This document shows positions 61,057 to 64,000 of a stretch of 64,000 nt of DNA, one piece after another. Below the pieces are notes generated by a model. That model searched no databases and was not told the DNA's origin. It saw only the letters and a list, made by a program, of their open reading frames with translations. Each line of letters begins with the position of its first letter. The stretch's first letter is position 1. Position numbers and translations under genes: made by a program. The stretch lies in the NCBI GenBank assembly GCA_030737875.1, contig CM060912.1, positions 455,952,310-456,016,309 on the forward strand, written 5' to 3'. Source of the DNA: Allium sativum. Its lineage: Eukaryota > Streptophyta > Magnoliopsida > Asparagales > Amaryllidaceae.

Positions 61057-62100
61057 TCACGTCAGATAATGCCGCAGATGCTGCACATTCCACACTCTAG
61101 GGATTTCATCTCCATCCATGTTCGCTAGCTTAAAAGTTCTGTTATCAAGCCTTCGTAAAATGGAATAAGGTCCTTCCCATTTCGGGCCCATATGCACTGG
61201 GGGTGGAAAGACACGTTTCAGAACCAAGTCTCCGGGTTCAAATGTTCGGGCTTGGACTTTTTTGTTGTAATACCGACCGACCTGTTGCTTTTGCCTTAAG
61301 GCGCGTAGGTCGGCTTCATCCCTCTTTTCTTCAACCATATCCAAGGATTCAAGGAGCAGCTTATTATTGGTCATCGGGTCAAAATAAGTAGTTCTGTGCG
61401 AGGGTACTTTTAATTCAACTGGGATGACTGCTTCTGCTCCAAAAGCGAGGGAGAAAGGTGTGTGGCCCATTGTCGACCTGTAAGTTGTCCTATAGGCCCA
61501 TAACACCAAGGGTAATTCGTTGACCCACATGGCTTTGGCCCTCTTCAATCTTTTCTTCAGAATTGATTTAATCACCTTATTTGCCGCTTCGACCTGTCTG
61601 TTTGATTGCGGATGTGACACAAAGGTGTACCTCTTCTCGATGTGATACTTCTAGCAAAAGTCTCTGAATTATGCACTATCAAATTGGGTTCCGTTATCTG
61701 TTATAACGACCTTCGGAATCCCGAATCGGCATATAATATTTCTGACGACGAAGTTAATTACTCGCTTGGTCGTGATCGTGGTCAATGGCTCCGCTTCGAC
61801 CCTCTTCGTGAAGTAATACATGGCCACAATGGCAAACTTTGCTCCACCTATCGCTATGGGGAGACCTCCAATAATGTCAATTCCCCACACAGCGAAAGGC
61901 CATGGGCTCATCATCGTCTTCAACTGGCTAGGCGGTGCCCTAGGGATATTGGAAAATTTCTGACATGCGTCACAACGTCGTGCATACTTGGCTGCATCCT
62001 TATTTATGGTAGGCTAGAAATAGCCACATCGCAGTATCTTCTTTGCCAGTGTTTGTCCTCCAGTTTGATCACCACATTCACCTTCGTGTACTTCTTTCAT
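61057..62100 (-). pseudogene. Integrase domain of the Tat-lineage pol, broken
   Basis: From right to left: zinc-binding region (HEGECG near 62088, RRCDACQ near 61960), catalytic core with WGIDIIGGLP (first Asp), TDNGTQF (second Asp) and the downstream QVEAAN Glu, then a C-terminal GPKWEGPYSI (GPY/F type) motif, ending in HLRHYL and a TGA at 61057. Integrase would insert the cDNA copy into chromosomal DNA. The zinc motif has Gln where the second His is expected (HEGECGDQ). In-frame stops fall at 62014 (before PTINKD), at 61667 after FDSA and again near 61648. An open frame of 187 codons remains for the C-terminal half. Confidence 0.88.
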
Positions 62101-62311
62101 TACGCACTTGGGCGATGCACCGGAGGAGAGACATCGAGAACCCTTGTCTGTACAGCACTTCACCTTGCAATACGTATCGGGAATCCTTCCGGATAACTGC
62201 ACGCCTCTCACTTTTCTCTGTCGGAAGCATTCCATCCATTAGAAAGTCCTTTAAGGGCATCATCCATGACTCCCTTTCAGGTTCGATTTTCAATACGAGA
62301 TCAACTTCCAT
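62101..62311 (-). pseudogene. Linker of pol between second RNase H and integrase, frameshifted
   Basis: Reads EVDLVLKIEPERESW and later GEVLYRQGFSMSLLRC, typical of the pre-integrase segment of Ty3/gypsy pol. A frameshift near 62125 separates it from the integrase zinc motif, and a TAG at 62312 separates it from the RNase H. Confidence 0.75.
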
Positions 62312-62369
62312 CTAATCATCGCTTGGAGAGTGCAACATTTCAATTGGGACTAGCTCAGTATCTTCAGGA

Positions 62370-62769
62370 CAGTCAGAACTAGCCATCTTTGCCAACTTGT
62401 CTGCTTTTTGATTTTCCTCTTGAGGGATATGGGATATGCTGTAATGACCAAGAATTTCCAGCAGTTTCCTTACTTCTTTCAAATAGAATATCAGTCTTGG
62501 GCTCTTGGCCTAAAATTTCTCATTAACCTGATTCACACCTAACTTGGAGTCGCTAAAGATTTCTAACTTTGTTATCTCCAACTCTTTTGCAAGCTTCAGC
62601 CCGGCGATCAGGGCTTCATACTCAGAGTCATTATTCATGGCACGAAACTCCAATCTAAGAGCGTAGTATATTGATTGGTCTTCGGGAGTCACAGCACAAC
62701 TCCAGCACCAGATCATCTGTCGTTCTTAGCGCCATCGATATATAATTTCCAGGCATTGGGATCAAGAAG
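62370..62769 (-). pseudogene. Second (archaeal-type) RNase H of the Tat-lineage pol, broken
   Basis: Three acidic catalytic motifs are visible: WKLYIDGA (Asp), NNDSEYEALIAGL (Glu) and LEIFSDS (Asp), followed by HIPQEENQKADKLAKMA. This is the additional RNase H domain acquired by the plant Tat lineage; it would degrade RNA in RNA-DNA hybrids. A TGA after GAKNDR, a one-base deletion near 62690 (between SGAGVVL and TPEDQS frames) and a TAG at 62510 disrupt it. Confidence 0.85.
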
Positions 62770-63300
62770 TCAATTCGGAGAATCGACTTCTTCACTCACA
62801 ACATCATCCTCTGGGATGGTGAACTCCGCTATAAAATCTGCCAGCACCTGCCCCCTTATTGATCGTCGAGGCTGGAAATTCAAATCAACCCGACTCAACT
62901 CAATGTTCCATTTGAGTAATCTTCCTGAGGCCTCTGGTCTCTGTAAAACTTGCCTAAGTGGATGGTCAGTGTACACAGTGATAGGATGAGCTTGAAAATA
63001 GTGGCGAAGCTTCTGGGAGGCGATTAGTAAGCTATACGCAAGCTTTTCTATTCTTGGGTAGTTTCGCTCGGCTGCCGCCAACTTCTTACTTACATAGTAC
63101 ACTGGACTTTGAACCTTATCTTCCTCTCTCACCAAGGTTGAGATGATCGCATAGGTTGAAACTGCTAGGTATACAAATAAATCCTCGTGATCCACTGGCT
63201 TAGACAGTATCGGAGGTTTTTCCAGATGATTCAATAGGTTATGGAATGTTTTAATACAATCAGGGGTCCATTTGAAATTGCGCTTTCCTTGCTTTATCAA
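62770..63300 (-). pseudogene. RT connection and first RNase H of the Tat-lineage pol
   Basis: An uninterrupted stretch of 176 codons with KWTPDCIKTFHNL (end of RT), YLAVSTYAI, PVYYVSKKLAAAERNYP, KLAYSLL, HYFQAHPITVYTD and SGRLLKWNIELS motifs of Ty3/gypsy RNase H. The usual first catalytic position in YLAVS(D/E) is Thr here (YLAVST), which fits the degenerate first RNase H of Tat elements. It ends at a TGA at 62770. Confidence 0.88.
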
Positions 63301-64000
63301 TTCGAAGAATGGTATACATTTGTCTGTGGCTTTGGAGATGAATCTACTCGAAGCGGCTATTTTCCTGCGAGGCTTTGCACATCTTTGATTTGTCTTGGAT
63401 TCTGAATCTATTTGATTGCCGCAATCTGATCTGGATTGATCTCAATTCCACGCGAGCTGACGATGAATCCCAGGAATTTCCCACATGCTACCCCAAATGA
63501 ACATTTCATAGGGTTGAGTTTCATTCCGTATTTCCAGAGGATATTAAACATTTCTGCTAAGTCGGCAATGTGGTCGGATGATTGTCTGGACTTTACTAGC
63601 ATGTCGTCAACTTATACTTCCATTGTCTTCCCGATTTGGTTGTACAACATTCCATTCACCAATCCTTGATATGTAGCATCGGCATTCTTCAAACCGAAGG
63701 GCATCAATACATAGCAGTATAATCCCAAATCCGTAATGAAGCTGGTATGCTCTTGATCTGGGACGTGCATAGGGATTTGGTTGTACCCCGAGTAGGCATC
63801 CATGAAAGAAAGAAGCTCATGACCCGCCGTTGAACCTACCAGCTGATCAATTCTAGGTAACGGAAAACTATCTTTTGGGCATGCTTTGTTTAGGTTTGAG
63901 AAGTCAATGCATGTGCGCTACTTTCCATTGACCTTCTTCACCAAAACCGGATTTGAAATCCATTCCGGGTATGTTGAGTCTTTGATGAACCCGTTATTTC
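63301..64000 (-). pseudogene. Reverse transcriptase of the Tat-lineage pol, partial, with stop in the catalytic motif
   Basis: From the window edge leftward: EWISNPVLVKKVNGK, a TAG (63918-63920) where Trp is usual, RTCIDFSNLNKACPKD, SFMDAYSGYNQIPM, LMPFGLKNADATYQ, then the polymerase active-site YVDD, where the Tyr codon is TAA (63612-63614) followed by VDDM, then KSR and KCSFGV...KFLGF. A further TAG (63408) and a one-base deletion in an A run near 63361 follow. The 5' part, with gag and protease, is beyond the window. Reverse transcription from this copy is not possible. Confidence 0.9.

Larger units (their letters stand above)
54284..64000 (-). mobile_element. Tat-lineage Ty3/gypsy retrotransposon, 3' half, degraded, nested in the LARD 5' LTR
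   Basis: Minus-strand order: RT, RNase H, a second RNase H, integrase, a tandem-repeat region, an antisense gene, polypurine tract, 3' LTR. The second RNase H and the antisense gene between pol and the 3' LTR are the hallmarks of the plant Tat lineage (Ogre, Retand and relatives). The gag, protease, 5' LTR and right target duplication lie beyond 64000. The LTR end TGTTAGACC at 54284 abruptly interrupts LARD LTR sequence, so this insertion is younger than that LARD element. All coding regions are broken. Confidence 0.88.

Noticed and set aside
61642..62196. Plus-strand frame of 184 codons
   Set aside because: It is the complement of the integrase region, where conserved motifs are read on the minus strand.

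Overview
The window looks like repeat-dominated chromosomal DNA of a flowering plant. I infer this from plant-type transposon families (a TRIM, CACTA/En-Spm sequence, very-long-LTR non-autonomous retrotransposons, a Tat-lineage Ty3/gypsy element), from tRNA-iMet primer-binding sites and from a long satellite array. I see no intact cellular gene. All coding sequence I recognise belongs to mobile elements and is broken.

Layout, left to right. 1-315: a TRIM on the minus strand, cut by the window edge. 334-1010: remnant of a CACTA-associated gene with two DUF8039 modules and one short intron. 1011-3030: non-coding. 3031-28458: one satellite array of 58 head-to-tail monomers of about 439 bp that starts and stops at the same phase of the monomer; inside it a 14-monomer block of 6.13 kb is tandemly duplicated almost without change (about 13650-19780 and 19780-25910). 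28717-32099: an AT-rich DNA transposon with long imperfect terminal inverted repeats, full of TATGCA-type words. 32821-33218: subterminal repeats and terminal inverted repeat of a CACTA element, ending in GTAGTG. The DUF8039 gene, the satellite and this terminus may all lie in one CACTA element whose left end is outside the window.

34961-54283 is dominated by one retrotransposon family whose LTRs (about 6.1 kb) are six times longer than its internal region (about 1.04 kb), a LARD-like design with no gag or pol. It is present as scrambled and inverted fragments (34961-37716), as a complete solo LTR with a perfect 5-bp target duplication (38753-44853, plus strand), and as a structured element in the opposite orientation (from 46851), whose 5' LTR is interrupted at 54284 by the next element.

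54284-64000 is the 3' half of a Tat-lineage element on the minus strand: LTR (54284-54961), polypurine tract, an antisense gene with its own TATA box, introns and a gypsy-type transposon domain (56397-60034), a tandem-repeat 3' region, then pol reading leftward as RT, RNase H, a second RNase H and integrase. Both the antisense gene and pol carry many stops and frameshifts, so the element is dead. The order of events is a nested series: LARD, then Tat inside LARD; and CACTA, then TRIM and the AT-rich transposon beside or inside it.
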